Shown here: positions 34,537 to 42,388 of the stretch, in pieces
How positions within the stretch are numbered: the stretch's first letter is position 1
Layout of the letters: every line of letters begins with the position of its first letter
Source of the DNA: Paenibacillaceae bacterium
GTDB taxonomy: Bacteria > Bacillota > Bacilli > Paenibacillales > Paenibacillaceae
DNA: 64,000 bases
Assembly (NCBI GenBank): GCA_900766135.1
Contig: CAAFUF010000043.1
Location: forward strand, 1-64,000
Direction of reading: 5' to 3'
Translations under genes and position numbers: made by a program
Notes under the pieces: model-generated
Told to the model about the DNA's origin: nothing
The model's database searches: none
Seen by the model: the letters and a program-made list of their open reading frames with translations, nothing else

Positions 34537-34968
34537 TCAATGGTTCCATAATCCTTGTTTGCCGAGGGCAGGAATCGGTTCCGAAAGCCGGCGCAGCTCG
34601 GTCAATTCCCAAGCGTACCGGCCCGGTGCGAAGTCGCCGAACCGGTATTCCTGCCCTGCGGCTTCCAACCGTCTTTCCCCTCCTCCCAGCCATGCTGCCT
34701 GTCCGTCGTCGTGCAACACGGGAAGGCAGTCATTCAACCGGCAAACGGCGATAATGGCACCCACCGGCAACCGATCCGCAGACGTATAACCGTGTAACGC
34801 TAAGAGGGACCGAATCGGCTCTGTCTCGCAGGCCTTTCGATCCACCTGCTTGCCGGCATGAATGCCAAGCTCGCCCCGGTAATTCGTTCTCCAGCTTCTC
34901 GTTTCCAACCGTTTAGCCCCAATCGCAATCAGCGTTGCCCAAGGTTGTCGTATCGTGATGCAGCGCAT
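34537..34968 (-). CDS. ASCH-domain protein
   Basis: ATG at 34968 follows GAGGAGG. The 143-residue product has the ASCH signature: ITIRQPWATLIAIGAKRLET near the N-terminus, RGELGIHAGK, GAIIAVCRLNDC, and the final beta-strand YAWELTELRRL. ASCH folds resemble PUA and bind RNA or act on modified nucleosides; this one's substrate is unknown. It faces the YjfB gene tail-to-tail with only four bases between, and no terminator is seen there. Confidence 0.88.
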   Translation of the reverse strand: MRCITIRQPWATLIAIGAKRLETRSWRTNYRGELGIHAGKQVDRKACETEPIRSLLALHGYTSADRLPVGAIIAVCRLNDCLPVLHDDGQAAWLGGGERRLEAAGQEYRFGDFAPGRYAWELTELRRLSEPIPALGKQGLWNH

Positions 34969-35042
34969 GTGACTCCTCCTCACCTTTCTCCAATGTTATC
35001 TCAATTTTCTATGAACTTTCAGCGGCTGTTTCTTAGTTTTTA

Positions 35043-35071
35043 TTCTCATAAAGTTTACTAAAAAGTATAAT
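35043..35071 (+). promoter_or_regulatory. SigA promoter for the HsdR-N-like gene
   Basis: TTCTCA and a perfect TATAAT lie 17 bases apart, about 84 bases before the start at 35155. The leader between them is therefore long and GC-richer than the gene it precedes. Confidence 0.6.
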
Positions 35072-35154
35072 AGTTGTGACGTGGTCATGTTAGGCTTTCT
35101 GGAGCATATTAGCAAATCCCTCAGCCGATGGGGTCCTAACAAGGGGTAATTTCT

Positions 35155-36213
35155 ATGGAATTCCAGGATCAAATCAGAGCACTCGCCAAAAGAGTGCAAA
35201 AGCTAAAGGATAATATTCAAACCGAAGAAGCTACTAAAACATCGATTATCATGCCTTTTTTTCAAACGCTAAACTACGATGTGTTTAACCCGGAAGAGTT
35301 TATTCCCGAATTTACTGCAGATGTGGGTATCAAAAAAGGCGAAAAAGTAGACTATGCCATCATGAAAGACAAAAAGCCGATGATACTCATTGAGGCAAAG
35401 TCAATTCATGAAGAGCTGACCAAACACGACTCGCAACTTTTTCGATATTTTGGAACCACAGAAGCCAAATTTGCGATACTTACTAATGGAATCATTTATA
35501 AGTTCTATACTGATCTTGAGGAACAGAATAAGATGGATGCAACCCCCTTTTTTGAATTCAATTTATTTGATATCAGAGATCATCAATTAGCTGAATTGAG
35601 CAAATTCAAAAAAGAAACTTTTGATGTGGAGAGCATTAACACCACCGCTGCAGAACTGAAGTATACCAATGAAATCAAACGATTCCTAAAGACTCAATGG
35701 GAAAACCCTACGGACGATTTTGTTACTGCAATTCTATCCGAGGTTTATCCCGGGAAGAAGACTAAACAAGTAATTGAGAAATTCAACGGCATTGTGAAGC
35801 GTTCTTTTAAAGAATTTGTTAACGATATGCTCAACGATAAATTGCAAACCGCTTTAGCAAATACAAACTTGGATGTTCCCGCAAATAAGGAAGCTACTCC
35901 TATGGTTGAAGAAACCGAATCTACTCCTGAAGTCATAACAACGCCTGAGGAATTAGAGGGATACATAACAATTCGAGTTATACTTAGGGAACTGGTTGAT
36001 CCAACTAGGGTACATTATCGTGATAATTTAAGTTACTTTAATATCCTACTGGATAACAATATACGTAAGTGGATTTGCAGGCTCTATCTAAATTCCAACA
36101 ATAAATCTGTACAATTTAACGATGAGAATAAAACAACCATTAACTTAGATAACATCTCAGATTTAATTACTTGGAAGGACAAGATCATCGAAACAACGCG
36201 CAAGTTTTTATAA
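35155..36213 (+). CDS. orphan HsdR N-terminal-type nuclease-like protein
   Basis: The product is 352 residues. The first 150 match the type I restriction HsdR N-terminal region: EEATKTSIIMPFFQTLNYDV, then a PD-(D/E)xK site with Asp in KVDYAIM and the Glu-x-Lys of LIEAK, then FRYFGTTEAKFAILTNG. A middle part has helical LKYTNEIKRFLKTQW, an acidic spacer follows (about 245-270), and the end is a separate domain of about 85 residues. There is no helicase or methylase, and none is nearby. Base composition is clearly more AT-rich than the neighbours, a sign of transfer. It may be a stand-alone defence nuclease or a nucleic-acid-binding orphan. Confidence 0.85.
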   Translation: MEFQDQIRALAKRVQKLKDNIQTEEATKTSIIMPFFQTLNYDVFNPEEFIPEFTADVGIKKGEKVDYAIMKDKKPMILIEAKSIHEELTKHDSQLFRYFGTTEAKFAILTNGIIYKFYTDLEEQNKMDATPFFEFNLFDIRDHQLAELSKFKKETFDVESINTTAAELKYTNEIKRFLKTQWENPTDDFVTAILSEVYPGKKTKQVIEKFNGIVKRSFKEFVNDMLNDKLQTALANTNLDVPANKEATPMVEETESTPEVITTPEELEGYITIRVILRELVDPTRVHYRDNLSYFNILLDNNIRKWICRLYLNSNNKSVQFNDENKTTINLDNISDLITWKDKIIETTRKFL

Positions 36214-36230
36214 AATAAAGTTGAAAAAGA

Positions 36231-36270
36231 GTAAAAATAAAGGCTCCTATCAGGAGTCTTTATTTTTACT
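36231..36270 (+). terminator. strong terminator after the HsdR-N-like gene
   Basis: AAAAATAAAGGCTCCT pairs with AGGAGTCTTTATTTTT around a three-base loop and carries its own T-run. A second copy of ACTTTATTTTTAC directly follows and allows an alternative, longer pairing with GTAAAAATAAAG. The A/T symmetry also suits the convergent patatin gene. Confidence 0.9.
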
Positions 36271-36305
36271 TTATTTTTACTCTTCGGTCCCAGCCCTTTC
36301 TCTCC

Positions 36306-37103
36306 TCACCGAAAACCCGGCTTCACCCGCCCTACCTCCGCCTTCAACTCATCCATCATGATTTCGGCCGCCTCCTCGCCCGCCTTGATGCAGTCGGGCA
36401 TTTTGGAGAAATCAAACGCGGACACATGCCCCACGTCCGGCCGGATGACGATATCGGCCAACCGCAGGCTGGTATGCTTCCGTTCGGCGGTCATTAGACT
36501 GTAGGAGCGGTAAACGACCTCAATCATGTTGCGGGGCGGTTTCTTCTCATGTTCTCGGGTGACATCCACCGCGATAATCAGCCCTACGTCCTTCCGCTTC
36601 AGCTCCTGAACGGGCAAATTGTTCAGCACCCCGCCGTCGACCAGTACCTGATCCTCCCGTACCAACGGAGCGAATACTCCAGGAAACGCCGTCGTAGCCC
36701 GCAGCGCCGTCCCCAAGTCGCCCCGATCCAGAATCACCTGCTTGCCCTGCATCAAATCGACGGCAACCGCCTTAAACCGAATGGGAAAATCCTCGATCTT
36801 CAGTTCGTCCTTGCCATGCTGTCGCAGCAGCTCGTTGACGGTCTGGTAGATTTTATTCCCGCCGATCAGCCCCCTGTGGCGAATACCTAGATCCATCAGC
36901 CGGTATTTCGGCGTGTGGTACAGCAGATCTTCGATGTCTCCCGCCGGAATGCCCGCGGCATATAAGCCCCCGATCGCACCGCCCATGCTGGTACCTACAA
37001 TCGCATCCACCGGAATCCCGTGCCGTTCGAACGCTTTTAACACGCCCAAGTGAGCGAGTCCCCGTACGGCCCCGCCGCCTAACACCAAACCCACTTGTTC
37101 CAT
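36306..37103 (-). CDS. patatin-like phospholipase (RssA/YchK type)
   Basis: The product is 265 residues. The Gly-rich oxyanion loop GLVLGGGAVRGLAHLGVLKA starts at residue 5. The nucleophile Ser is near 39 in GTSMGG, and the catalytic Asp near 156 in LVDGGVLNN completes the Ser-Asp dyad. No signal peptide is present, so it should act in the cytoplasm or at the inner face of the membrane. The C-terminal EKKPPRNMIEVVYRSYSLMT block is usual for bacterial members. The physiological lipid is unknown. Confidence 0.94.
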   Translation of the reverse strand: MEQVGLVLGGGAVRGLAHLGVLKAFERHGIPVDAIVGTSMGGAIGGLYAAGIPAGDIEDLLYHTPKYRLMDLGIRHRGLIGGNKIYQTVNELLRQHGKDELKIEDFPIRFKAVAVDLMQGKQVILDRGDLGTALRATTAFPGVFAPLVREDQVLVDGGVLNNLPVQELKRKDVGLIIAVDVTREHEKKPPRNMIEVVYRSYSLMTAERKHTSLRLADIVIRPDVGHVSAFDFSKMPDCIKAGEEAAEIMMDELKAEVGRVKPGFR

Positions 37104-37181
37104 GGCAAAATCTCCCCGCTTGTCGTCCTTTTACTAAAAATACATATTCTTCAGCATGGATGAAAGTTCCTTCTCTCCCAA

Positions 37182-37219
37182 ACAAAGCGCCCCGCATCGA
37201 TGGGGATCGATCCGGGGCG
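37182..37219 (-). terminator. terminator after the stalk-domain gene
   Basis: On the minus strand CGCCCCGGATCGAT and ATCGATGCGGGGCG can pair around a short loop and are followed by CTTTGTTT. It is 19 bases past the stop of the minus-strand gene ending at 37238. Confidence 0.75.
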
Positions 37220-37237
37220 AACAGAGCTCATATGGAG

Positions 37238-38323
37238 TTAGGATTGGAAGTCGGCGTAAGGAATCACGAATTCCGGCATGCCCGCCACATAAGGCATATA
37301 TTCATATTCCGTAAAGTAGATGACGACCCCGTTCCGGTTCAGGAAAAAGTCACGATCCGCTTCGATCGATTCAAACGGGTAGAGCAGTCCGAGCTTGCGC
37401 TCTTTAATTTGCTCCTTCATTTTGCCGTTGATGATCGATACATAATCCGCATGATTGTTCGCTACCTCTTTCAAGGTCAGCACCTTCCCGGTCGACAAAT
37501 CAAACGTGTACGGAACGCGGGCCGTCGTTCCATGCGCTCCTCCGAGATCCACGTAATAATCCACATAGAGGCTTAACCGGCCTTTTTCGTTATAGGTCAC
37601 CGTAAAACGTCCGTCAACGCTGGGCTGACGTACCGACGCGTTCGGCTCCTTGTCGAGAATTTTATTGTTTTCCTCCGCGGCCAGGCCAATTTCCTTCGCC
37701 GACGCAGCAACGTGCTTATCTGCTTCTTCATTGAGGAAGGCATTGATTTTCTGCTGCACTCCGCTGTCCGCCAACCCGGAAAGGACCGGATAATACACCA
37801 ACAGCGATTTTCCGTCCCCGTCCGCTCCAATCTCCTTAGCGCCAATCTTCACGTCATTCTCTTGAACAGCTTGAAGGGCAATCTGCTTCGTGGAAGAATC
37901 ATAACCTACGACATAACCCATTTGTTCGAGAATAAAGCGCATCGGCAAATAGGTCGTGTGATCCTGGACCACAAGCTGCGGTCCCCAAAGAAGCTGCTCA
38001 TTCAGCTTAAAAGAGGAGGCGTTCAGATTGACCTCCAGCACCCGGTGTTTTCCGCTGACTTTCGCTACCTGCGTTGCTTTGTCGAAGCCGATGCCCAGCC
38101 CCAGTCCGTTGCTCAAATCACGTAATGCGATATACGTCGTGCCGTTGAGATTGACCGTTTTGATCGTTTTCTTGGCGCCTTCTATGCTGAACGCTTGAGG
38201 CAACACCGCATATTTGGCTTTGGTTGCGGCTTCAACCTGTTGCGCAGGCAATGACATTGCCAAGGGTGCAGCCACCAGAGCTGCGGCAAGAGCGAAAGTC
38301 ATCCATTTATTCAGTTTATTCAT
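37238..38323 (-). CDS. secreted stalk-domain (Cu-amine-oxidase N) plus DUF3298 protein
   Basis: ATG at 38323 follows AAAGGAATC; the earlier in-frame start has no ribosome site. The 361-residue product has a Sec signal (WMTFALAAALVAAPLAMS, cleavage likely after VEA near 34). Next comes a copper-amine-oxidase-N/stalk domain (about 36-150, TYIALRDLSNGLGLGIGFDK, TTYLPMRFILEQMGYVVGYD). The C-terminus is like DUF4163/DUF3298 (about 165-361, RVPYTFDLSTGKVLTLKEVA, GVVIYFTEYEYMPYVAG), as found in RsiV and PdaC. It is probably a cell-wall-associated protein. The metal centre of true amine oxidases is absent; only the stalk is shared. Confidence 0.88.
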   Translation of the reverse strand: MNKLNKWMTFALAAALVAAPLAMSLPAQQVEAATKAKYAVLPQAFSIEGAKKTIKTVNLNGTTYIALRDLSNGLGLGIGFDKATQVAKVSGKHRVLEVNLNASSFKLNEQLLWGPQLVVQDHTTYLPMRFILEQMGYVVGYDSSTKQIALQAVQENDVKIGAKEIGADGDGKSLLVYYPVLSGLADSGVQQKINAFLNEEADKHVAASAKEIGLAAEENNKILDKEPNASVRQPSVDGRFTVTYNEKGRLSLYVDYYVDLGGAHGTTARVPYTFDLSTGKVLTLKEVANNHADYVSIINGKMKEQIKERKLGLLYPFESIEADRDFFLNRNGVVIYFTEYEYMPYVAGMPEFVIPYADFQS

Positions 38324-38625
38324 CGTGTATGATTCCTTTCTGGTCGGGTTCACCAACAACTTCGATTCACTGATTTACGAATACCGGTTTGAAAAAGTTG
38401 CATCACTTAATTGGAGTAAGGGTTCAGGGTCTGGTTTGGAATACATGGGGGCTTATAGGCCAGATGCTTGATGGATTGGCTACGAACGTAAACAAAATGA
38501 ACTGCACTTTTGCATCTGGCTGGCCGACGTTAACGTACTCGGGGACATTAGAGGGGCTAGTGTGCCTGCATGCACATCGATTACAATGGTAACAACAATA
38601 TTTCCATACGACGGAGGGTTTCCCC
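38324..38625. other. gene-free control region between divergent genes
   Basis: No gene is seen. An inverted repeat, GCCAGATGC at about 38459-38467 and GCATCTGGC at about 38513-38521, spans a 45-base loop. GGAGGG at the right end is the ribosome site for the SRAP gene. I found no clear LexA box, although an SOS link would be expected for some SRAP genes. Confidence 0.4.
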
Positions 38626-39297
38626 ATGTGCGGCCGTTTTACGATTACGCTTCCCCTGGACGAGCTGATCGTCCGGTATCTGATCTTTGAACACCGGCTG
38701 GCGAAGTTCGCCCCGAACTATAACGTAGCGCCGATGCAATTCATCCCGGCTGTGATTTCGGGCAAGGAGGGCAACCGGCTTGGTGAGCTGCGCTGGGGGT
38801 TGGTGCCGTCCTGGGCCAAGGAGGACAAAATCGGCGCCAGCATGATCAACGCCCGCGCCGAGTCGCTCTCGGAAAAGCCGGCGTTTCGCAAGCTGCTGAC
38901 GTCCCGGCGCTGCCTCATCCCGGCCGACGGCTTCTATGAATGGCAGCAGCGGGACGGCGGCAAGCAGCCGTATCGGATCGTCATGAAGGACGGGAATCTT
39001 TTCTCCTTTGCGGGATTGTACGACATTTGGATCGACCCGCAAGGAAACAAGCTGGCGACCTGCACCATCATCACCACGGAACCCAATTCGCTTATGGCCG
39101 AAATCCATACCCGGATGCCCGCCATCCTTCGTCCGGAGCATGAGGCCGAATGGCTGGCGCGGGACCACGTGGACGCCCCGTCATTGCTCAAACTGCTCCA
39201 GCCTTATGACGCCGCGAAGATGCGGGCATACCCGGTATCGTCGGCCGTCGGAAACGTCAGGAATAATACGAAGGAACTGCTGGAGGAGGCCAAATAA
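38626..39297 (+). CDS. SRAP/HMCES-type DNA-protein crosslink protein (YedK-like)
   Basis: The product is 223 residues. Removal of Met exposes the catalytic Cys2 (MCGRFTITLP), which forms a thiazolidine link with abasic sites in single-stranded DNA and shields them. Other family marks are NYNVAPMQFIPAV, LRWGLVPSWAKEDKIGASMI, the NARAESLSEKPAFR block with active-site Asn and Glu, LIPADGFYEWQ, and the His in IHTRMPAIL. All expected residues are present, so it should be active. The gene is single and convergent with the DUF6171 gene. Confidence 0.96.
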   Translation: MCGRFTITLPLDELIVRYLIFEHRLAKFAPNYNVAPMQFIPAVISGKEGNRLGELRWGLVPSWAKEDKIGASMINARAESLSEKPAFRKLLTSRRCLIPADGFYEWQQRDGGKQPYRIVMKDGNLFSFAGLYDIWIDPQGNKLATCTIITTEPNSLMAEIHTRMPAILRPEHEAEWLARDHVDAPSLLKLLQPYDAAKMRAYPVSSAVGNVRNNTKELLEEAK

Positions 39298-39321
39298 TCC
39301 GAATCGAAGGGTCCCACTCCG

Positions 39322-39387
39322 AAAAAAGGGCTTCGCCTTTACGCGCGCAAGGTTCCTCGCCCTGCCCCGCGAAAAAGTCGAAGCCCT
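39322..39387 (-). terminator. terminator after the arabinofuranosidase-DUF6171 operon
   Basis: AGGGCTTCG at 39327-39335 pairs with CGAAGCCCT at 39379-39387, and on the minus strand the stem is followed by TTTTTTCGG. The loop is long (43 bases), which lowers certainty. Confidence 0.5.
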
Positions 39388-39392
39388 ATTCC

Positions 39393-39668
39393 TCATTCAC
39401 TCTTTGTTCCCTGCCACAACCCGCCGCCCGGCAGCGGACAAGTCCGCTCCTTCAACCAGGCGACCACCGGGATGATGCAGCCGCAAGCCGTGCAGGTCAT
39501 CCCGTCCATCAGCTTGGTGCAGGCTCCGCAAACGCGCAGCCTGTCCTGATACTCCTCCTCGCTGACTCTTCGCTCCGGCGCAAACGCCGTCGTCTTCAGC
39601 AAGCGCTGGATTTGCTCGTCCGTGACCCGGTAATCGTCCCGGCACGCTTTACATGAGGTATCCGCCAT
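39393..39668 (-). CDS. DUF6171-like Cys-rich small protein
   Basis: The product is 91 residues with four Cys clusters (CKAC, CGAC, CTACGC and a final Cys in RTCPLPGG) that look able to bind zinc or iron. It fits my memory of the DUF6171 family, of unknown function. It begins five bases after the GH51 stop on the same strand, using GAAGG inside the end of that gene, so it should be co-transcribed with the arabinofuranosidase. Whether it helps arabinose metabolism is not known. Confidence 0.75.
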   Translation of the reverse strand: MADTSCKACRDDYRVTDEQIQRLLKTTAFAPERRVSEEEYQDRLRVCGACTKLMDGMTCTACGCIIPVVAWLKERTCPLPGGGLWQGTKSE

Positions 39669-39673
39669 CTCGG

Positions 39674-41170
39674 TTAAGCCTTCGCCGCCAGTTCGAGCGT
39701 CGTGACCGACATGGCCGGCAGGTTGACGGTCAGCTTGCCGCCCTCGAACTGAAACGACTCGAACGGCTGCGGCTTCACGGCATCCGGCCGGGCAAACGTA
39801 TTATGGGCGTCGATAGAATGGCCGGCCAGCGTCGAGCCCGTCGCCGTCAAGCTGCCGCCTTCCAACCCCCGAACGTCGATCGTCACCTGCGCTTCCGCCT
39901 GAGGCTGCAGGTTACAGAAGCTGAGATGGATCTTCCCTTGCGCATCGCGCGACGCCGTCGCGGTTACCGCCGGAATGTCTCCGCCGTCCAGCTTGTAGCT
40001 GCCTGTATCCAGCGACAGATCCAGCAGCTCGGCATCCTGGTGAACCTTATACATGTCGAACACATGATACGTTGGCGTCACGATCATCTTCTCGCCTTCC
40101 GTCAGGATGACGGCCTGGAGCACGTTGACGGTCTGGGCGATATTCGCCATGCGTACGCGCTGATTATGCTTATGGAAGATGTTCAGCGTGAGGCCGGCGA
40201 CAAGCGCGTCGCGCATCGTATTTTGCTGGTACAGGAATCCCGGATTCGTCCCCGGCTCCACGTTGTACCAGGTCCCCCATTCATCGACGATCAATCCCAC
40301 CCGGCCTTCCGGATCGTATTTATCCATGATCGTACGGTGGCGGGTAATCAGGTCATCCATCCGAAGCGCTTTTTGCAGCGTGGAGAACCAGGCATGCTCG
40401 TCGAACCCGGTCGCTGGCCCTTTATCCTGCCAGTTATCAGTCGGCAGCGTATAGTAATGCAGCGTGATGGAATCCATGAACCGGCCGGCTTCCCGCATCA
40501 ACACGTCCATCCAATTATAGTCGTCCGAATTCGGGCCGCAGGCAATTCGGTGAATCCGGTTGTCGCCGTAATTGCGGACATAGGTCTGATACCGGCGGTA
40601 CTCGTCGGCATAATATTCCGGGCGCATGTTGCCGCCGCAGCCCCAGTTCTCGTTACCGACACCGAAGTACGTGACTTTCCACGGCTCCTTGCGCCCGTTC
40701 TGGGCCCGAAGCTCCGCCATCGGCGACACGCCGTCGAAGGTCAGATATTCGACCCATTCTGACATTTCCTGAACCGTACCGCTACCGAGATTGCCATTGA
40801 TATAAGGCTCGCAGCCCAGCTGCCGGCATAACTCCATGAACTCGTGAGTCCCGAAATGGTTGTTCTCCACCACGCCGCCCCAATGGGTGTTGACCATCCG
40901 TTTGCGCGTTTCTTTTGCCCCAATGCCGTCCTTCCAGTGGTATTCATCGGCAAAACAGCCGCCCGGCCAACGCAGCACCGGAATCCGAATCTGCTTAAGC
41001 GCTTCCACGACATCGTTGCGAATTCCGTTCGTATTCGGGATCGGCGAATCCTCGCCCACCCAAATCCCTTCATAAATGCATCGGCCCAGGTGCTCGGAGA
41101 AATGTCCGTAAATATTGCGGTTGATCGTTCCTTTGCCGGAATCGGCGTTCAGCACACCTTGTAGTGGCAT
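39674..41170 (-). CDS. abfA: GH51 alpha-L-arabinofuranosidase, cytoplasmic
   Basis: ATG at 41170 follows AAGGAGTG; an upstream GTG lies inside that site. The 498-residue enzyme has NRNIYGHFSEHLGRCIYEGI, PVLRWPGGCFADEYHWKDGI, the acid/base Glu at about 174 (FGVGNENWGCGG) and the nucleophile Glu at about 297 (VDEWGTWYNVEPG). Geobacillus AbfA has these at 175 and 294 as I recall. There is no signal peptide, so it trims arabinose from imported oligosaccharides. It diverges from the ArsR-type regulator with two matching AT-rich sites between, and shares a transcript with the DUF6171 gene. Confidence 0.96.
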   Translation of the reverse strand: MPLQGVLNADSGKGTINRNIYGHFSEHLGRCIYEGIWVGEDSPIPNTNGIRNDVVEALKQIRIPVLRWPGGCFADEYHWKDGIGAKETRKRMVNTHWGGVVENNHFGTHEFMELCRQLGCEPYINGNLGSGTVQEMSEWVEYLTFDGVSPMAELRAQNGRKEPWKVTYFGVGNENWGCGGNMRPEYYADEYRRYQTYVRNYGDNRIHRIACGPNSDDYNWMDVLMREAGRFMDSITLHYYTLPTDNWQDKGPATGFDEHAWFSTLQKALRMDDLITRHRTIMDKYDPEGRVGLIVDEWGTWYNVEPGTNPGFLYQQNTMRDALVAGLTLNIFHKHNQRVRMANIAQTVNVLQAVILTEGEKMIVTPTYHVFDMYKVHQDAELLDLSLDTGSYKLDGGDIPAVTATASRDAQGKIHLSFCNLQPQAEAQVTIDVRGLEGGSLTATGSTLAGHSIDAHNTFARPDAVKPQPFESFQFEGGKLTVNLPAMSVTTLELAAKA

Positions 41171-41188
41171 CCGTCGTTTCACTCCTTA

Positions 41189-41210
41189 GTTAATATAATT
41201 GTTAATTAAA
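41189..41210. promoter_or_regulatory. AT-rich operator candidate, abfA side
   Basis: GTTAATATAATTGTTAATTA plus two A residues lies about 20 bases before the abfA start codon. It matches the site at 41311 at 19 of 22 positions and has partial dyad symmetry (TTAAT...ATTAA), as expected for a winged-helix dimer. Confidence 0.6.
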
Positions 41211-41310
41211 TAACTATATCACTAATATTATAGGCGGCTCCCTGTAGGTTCGTCAAACGATTTTCGCGCGGGCCAGGAGCTGACTATGCTTGTCAAATCC
41301 AGGACTTTTC

Positions 41311-41332
41311 GTTAATATAATGATTAATCAAA
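41311..41332. promoter_or_regulatory. AT-rich operator candidate, regulator side
   Basis: GTTAATATAATGATTAATCA plus two A residues lies 22 bases before the GTG of the regulator gene and contains a perfect TATAAT. Binding here could make the regulator control itself as well as abfA. Confidence 0.6.
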
Positions 41333-41354
41333 CTTCGGGTAAGGTGGGAAAACC

Positions 41355-42287
41355 GTGAAACTTGATTTAACCGAACAATCGCTGCCCGTGTACGAAGCGC
41401 TCTCGAGTCCGGTTCGACTGCGCATTCTGCGGCTGTTGGCCAACCGCCCGATGAACATTAAGGAATTGGCCGCAGCGGTCGGGTTATCCAGCGCGATCAT
41501 GACCATGCACGTGCGCAAGCTGTCCGAATGCGGCCTGGTCGCCACCCAAATGGCGCCCGGCAAGAGCGGCCTTCAGAAAATATGCTCGCTCGCCGTCTCC
41601 GGCGCGGAAATCCGTTTTCCGGCGCAGGCGGCCGCCGAGCGCAAGAGCCACCGGGTTGAAATCCCGGTCGGGCATTATTCCGATTTCCACATCGAACCGA
41701 CCTGCGGGATCGCGACGACCGGCAAGATCATCGGAAGCTTTGACGATCCCCGGTATTTTTGGGATCCGGAGCGGATCCACGCCGCCATTCTTTGGTTCGG
41801 CACGGGGTTTATCGAATACAAAACGCCCAATTACCTGCTGTCCAGCCAAGAGCCCGAGGAACTGGTCTTTACGATGGAAATCGCGTCCGAGGCCCCGGGA
41901 ACGAGGGACGATTATCCTTCCGACATTACGTTCACCCTGAACGGGAAGCAGCTCGGCACCTGGACGAGTCCCGGCGACTACGGGGATCAGCTAGGCAAAT
42001 ATACCCCCGATTGGTGGCCAAGACAGGCGAATCAATATGGACTATTGAAACGGCTGCGCCTTACGGAAGACGGGACGTATATGGACGGCTTGAAAATGTC
42101 GGACGTCACGCTTCGTGACATCGACATCCGACAGAAGCAGTGGACGTTCCGCTTATCGGTTGAACCGGACGCCCGCTATCCCGGCGGCTTGACCCTGTTC
42201 GGCAAAGGATTCGGCAATTACGGCGAGCATCCAAGCGCGGAAGTGTTTTACGTAGAGAAGCAAGAAAAAGAGAAGACGGCGCACTAA
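41355..42287 (+). CDS. ArsR-type regulator with large C-terminal sensor domain
   Basis: The product is 310 residues with a GTG start after AAGGTGG. The first 85 or so form an ArsR/HTH_20 winged helix (LSSPVRLRILRLLANRPMNI, AAAVGLSSAIMTMHVRKLSE). No Cys-rich metal site is visible. The remaining 220 residues form a separate beta-rich domain (DFHIEPTCGIATTGKIIGSF, ELVFTMEIASEAPG, DITFTLNGKQLGTWTSPGDY, PGGLTLFGKGFGNYGEH), several times larger than a usual ArsR tail. It resembles a jelly-roll or carbohydrate-binding module, so a sugar ligand is my inference. Position opposite abfA suggests it represses or activates arabinofuranosidase. Confidence 0.85.
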   Translation: MKLDLTEQSLPVYEALSSPVRLRILRLLANRPMNIKELAAAVGLSSAIMTMHVRKLSECGLVATQMAPGKSGLQKICSLAVSGAEIRFPAQAAAERKSHRVEIPVGHYSDFHIEPTCGIATTGKIIGSFDDPRYFWDPERIHAAILWFGTGFIEYKTPNYLLSSQEPEELVFTMEIASEAPGTRDDYPSDITFTLNGKQLGTWTSPGDYGDQLGKYTPDWWPRQANQYGLLKRLRLTEDGTYMDGLKMSDVTLRDIDIRQKQWTFRLSVEPDARYPGGLTLFGKGFGNYGEHPSAEVFYVEKQEKEKTAH

Positions 42288-42304
42288 ACTTAAAAAACAT
42301 AAAT

Positions 42305-42347
42305 GGGCTGCCCCCAAAGCCATCAACTAATGGTTTAGGAGCAGCCC
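42305..42347. terminator. terminator between the ArsR-type gene and the GH88 gene
   Basis: GGGCTGC and GCAGCCC at the base, with AGCCAT and ATGGTT inside, form a two-part stem. On the minus strand a T-rich tail (ATTTATGTTTTTT) follows, fitting the end of the GH88 operon; it can also stop the plus-strand gene. Confidence 0.7.
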
Positions 42348-42388
42348 CTACTATCAATTGGGATGGCCATGGACCTTCCGCGTCCCCG

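Noticed and set aside
38389..38592. Small plus-strand gene before the SRAP gene
   Set aside because: It lacks a proper ribosome site and its product has no recognisable pattern.
38324..38625. LexA box before the SRAP gene
   Set aside because: CGAAC occurs once (in ACGAACGTAAAC) but the partner half-site is missing.
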